From positions 178,854 to 242,853 of the forward strand of contig MU603937.1 in assembly GCA_025201845.1 (NCBI GenBank): a DNA stretch of 64,000 bases. Reading direction: 5' to 3'. Position 1 is the first letter of the stretch. The number at the start of each line of letters is the position of its first letter. Positions 62,299 to 64,000 of this stretch are shown here, piece by piece. Under the pieces are notes generated by a model. It saw only the letters and a list, made by a program, of their open reading frames with translations, was not told the DNA's origin and searched no databases. The translations under genes were made by a program, and so were the position numbers. The DNA is from Martensiomyces pterosporus. Lineage: Eukaryota; Kickxellomycota; Kickxellomycetes; Kickxellales; Kickxellaceae.

Positions 62299-64000
62299 CT
62301 AGTTGTTGGTATTAGCCTCGGTGGAGTCAACCAGCTTCACAATCTTGCCAATGGCGATGGTCTTGCCCTCGTCGCGGAGAGTGAAGCGGCCGAGCTGCGG
62401 GAAGTCCTTGAAGCGCTCGACGCACACCGGCTGAGCAGTCTCCAAGCGGACGATGCATGCCTGGCCCTTCTTGACAAACTTTGGTGGGGCGCGGCTCTTC
62501 TGGCCCTTCTTGTTGAGCAGGTGCAGCAGCTGGGTGAGGCTGACCTCCTCAACAGCAGTGTGGGCATGGAGGACCGAGTTGTATCCAGCGGTGATGATGT
62601 TCTTCACATCCAGGATAATCAGCTGTGCATCGAAGATGCGGGTGCTTCGGCACGGGTGCTTCGTGTCGGTGAGCACAAATCCGGGCTGGATGTCCTCCTC
62701 CTCAATGCCGCGGAGCCTGACTCTGACGTTGTCGCCGCACACGGCGGACTGCTCCTCCGTGTCGTTTTCGCCGTAAATCGCGGTGATCTCGCACTGGCGC
62801 TTGTCGGGCATGACCATGACCTTCTGGCTGACCTTGATGTGGCCAGACTCGATCTTGCCCGAGATGATAGTGCCCATATCGCGGTACTTCTCGCTGATTG
62901 GCATGCGCACGGGTCCGTTGATTTTGCGGTCGACTGCCTGCATGTCATCCAGTGTCTCGAGCAGAGATGGTCCCTTGTGCCACGAGCACTCCTTGCCAAC
63001 GCGGTCCTTCACTCCAGCGCCAGTGTATCCCGAGATGGGCAGGAAGACCAGGTCGGTCTTCGGGTTGTATCCAGCAGACTTCATGAACGGAGTGAGCTTG
63101 GTCAGGATCTCGTCGTAGCGGGCCTTGTCCCACTTCACGGTGGGGTCATCCATCTTGTTGATGGCGACAATAAGGCGGCGCACACCAGCGGTCTTTGCCA
63201 AGAGAGCGTGCTCGCGGGTCTGGCCGCCACGATCGAATCCGGTCTCAAACTCGCCCTTGCGAGCAGAAATAACCAGAACACCAACATCAGCCTGAGCAGC
63301 ACCGCCAAGCATGCTTGGGACAAAGTTCTTGTGGCCAGGGGCATCAAGGATGGTGTAGCGACGCTTAGGCGTCTCAAAGAACGCACGGCCGCACTCAACA
63401 GTCTTGCCCTTTGCGCGCTCCTCCTGGTTTGTGTCAAGAGCCCACGACAGGTACCACGACTCACGGCCAGCCTCCTTGGCCTCGCGCTCATACTTCTCCA
63501 TCGTGCGCTTGTCAACCATGCCTGTCAGGAACAGGATGTTTCCGCCGAGCGTGGACTTTCCGGCATCGACGTGGCCGATGAAGATCACGTTGAAGTGCTC
63601 CTTAAAGTGCTCGTCCAAAAGCATCTCCTCCTCGGCCTCGACTTCCTCGCTCACAGGGTCGAGGGCAGCTGGAGCAGCTGGGGCCTTTGGCTTCGGAGGC
63701 TCTGCTGCCTTTGGCGTAGGCTCGGGCTTTGGCGCCTCTTCAGCCTTCGAATCAGCCACGGGTTTGACTGGTGCCGGTGCTGCTGCTGGTGCCGGCTCTG
63801 CAGCTGGCGTCACAGGTGCAGCGGGCTTTGGTGCTCCACCTATGCTGATAGACATCGTCTTGGGCGCTGGGGCAGCGTCCGGAGCAGCTGCCGGAGCAGC
63901 GGCCGGAGCAGCAGGCTTAGGAGCGAACGTCCGAGGAACAAATGAGGGAGCCCTGGTGTTGAATGTAGGCTTGAACTCCCTTGCCTTGGCATTCAGCGAC
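62299..64000 (-). CDS. SUP35: Translation termination factor eRF3 (Sup35), 5' end beyond window
   Basis: GTPase that works with eRF1 to release the finished peptide at stop codons. The frame is open from 64000 down to TAG at 62299, 566 codons seen; the N-terminus is cut by the window edge, so the Met at 63855 is internal. The edge sequence contains LNAKAREFKP then FNTRAPSFVP, two adjacent PAM2-like motifs that bind the MLLE domain of poly(A)-binding protein. An Ala/Pro/Lys-rich middle region follows. The GTPase core has GHVDAGKST (G1), DAPGHKNF (G3) and NKMDD (G4). Domains 2 and 3 end with CVERFKDFPQLGRFTLRDEGKTIAIGK. No Gln/Asn-rich prion repeat is visible in the part seen. A 662-codon antisense frame is a codon-bias shadow. 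Confidence 0.95.
   Translation of the reverse strand, partial: SLNAKAREFKPTFNTRAPSFVPRTFAPKPAAPAAAPAAAPDAAPAPKTMSISIGGAPKPAAPVTPAAEPAPAAAPAPVKPVADSKAEEAPKPEPTPKAAEPPKPKAPAAPAALDPVSEEVEAEEEMLLDEHFKEHFNVIFIGHVDAGKSTLGGNILFLTGMVDKRTMEKYEREAKEAGRESWYLSWALDTNQEERAKGKTVECGRAFFETPKRRYTILDAPGHKNFVPSMLGGAAQADVGVLVISARKGEFETGFDRGGQTREHALLAKTAGVRRLIVAINKMDDPTVKWDKARYDEILTKLTPFMKSAGYNPKTDLVFLPISGYTGAGVKDRVGKECSWHKGPSLLETLDDMQAVDRKINGPVRMPISEKYRDMGTIISGKIESGHIKVSQKVMVMPDKRQCEITAIYGENDTEEQSAVCGDNVRVRLRGIEEEDIQPGFVLTDTKHPCRSTRIFDAQLIILDVKNIITAGYNSVLHAHTAVEEVSLTQLLHLLNKKGQKSRAPPKFVKKGQACIVRLETAQPVCVERFKDFPQLGRFTLRDEGKTIAIGKIVKLVDSTEANTNN

Noticed and set aside
61957..63945. 662-codon + strand open frame
   Set aside because: Antisense to the eRF3 gene; it arises from strong codon bias on the other strand and has no domain features.
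1..64000. tRNA or rRNA genes
   Set aside because: No B-box-like GGTTCGA in a cloverleaf context and no conserved rRNA segments were found by eye; a tRNAscan-SE or Rfam run would settle it.

Overview
This window is nuclear DNA of a fungus. The markers are an N-myristoylated Vac8, a Pho80/PCL-type cyclin, a TGL2-like mitochondrial lipase, a Rua1-type regulator, a Sup35/eRF3 gene and dense short introns with GTAAGT/GTATGT donors. The moderately high GC, long Ser/Ala/Pro/Gln-rich protein tails and mixture of intron-rich and intronless genes suggest an early-diverging lineage such as Kickxellomycotina. That placement is an impression, not a computed result. No tRNA, rRNA, CRISPR array, transposon or viral gene was found.

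Layout. 1-7.3 kb (minus strand): 3' part of a mitochondrial-type triacylglycerol lipase (TGL2-like, with a 24-nt exon), a DCN1-like neddylation ligase (with a 28-nt exon) and a cPLA2-family phospholipase with an N-terminal presequence and membrane segment. Two tiny Cys-rich reading frames (3650-3697 and 7896-8009) flank the phospholipase gene and look like metallothionein-type microproteins. 8-12.2 kb is nearly gene-free. 12.2-15 kb holds a mitochondrially targeted iron-sulfur L-serine dehydratase. 15.7-24.7 kb holds two Sec1/Munc18 paralogues in the same orientation, one with 14 exons and one with 2, separated by an opposite-strand F-box gene with a C-terminal membrane anchor. 27.1-30.4 kb is a PCL-type cyclin.

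30.7-33.8 kb (minus) is a RasGEF-like protein, diverging from a kinesin-4-like motor gene at 35.5-40.3 kb whose upstream region carries an exact 97-bp tandem duplication. A J-domain protein and a cation diffusion facilitator follow. 44.5-47 kb is a Rua1-type regulator whose frame is broken by an exact 82-bp tandem duplication. 47.2-49 kb is an F-box/WD40 protein. 49-52.8 kb has no confident gene but shows signs of a small spliced minus-strand transcript. Then come a PH-domain protein, Vac8, a small unknown protein, the CCR4-NOT subunit Not3/Not5, the deubiquitinase OTU1 and, running off the right edge, eRF3/Sup35 with two PAM2-like motifs.

The genes are ordinary housekeeping and regulatory loci (lipid turnover, ubiquitin/NEDD8 control, exocytosis, vacuole inheritance, mRNA decay and translation termination). 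I see no operon-like cluster. The points most worth checking are the paired Cys-rich microproteins, the Sec1 pair with unequal intron content, and the two exact tandem duplications.
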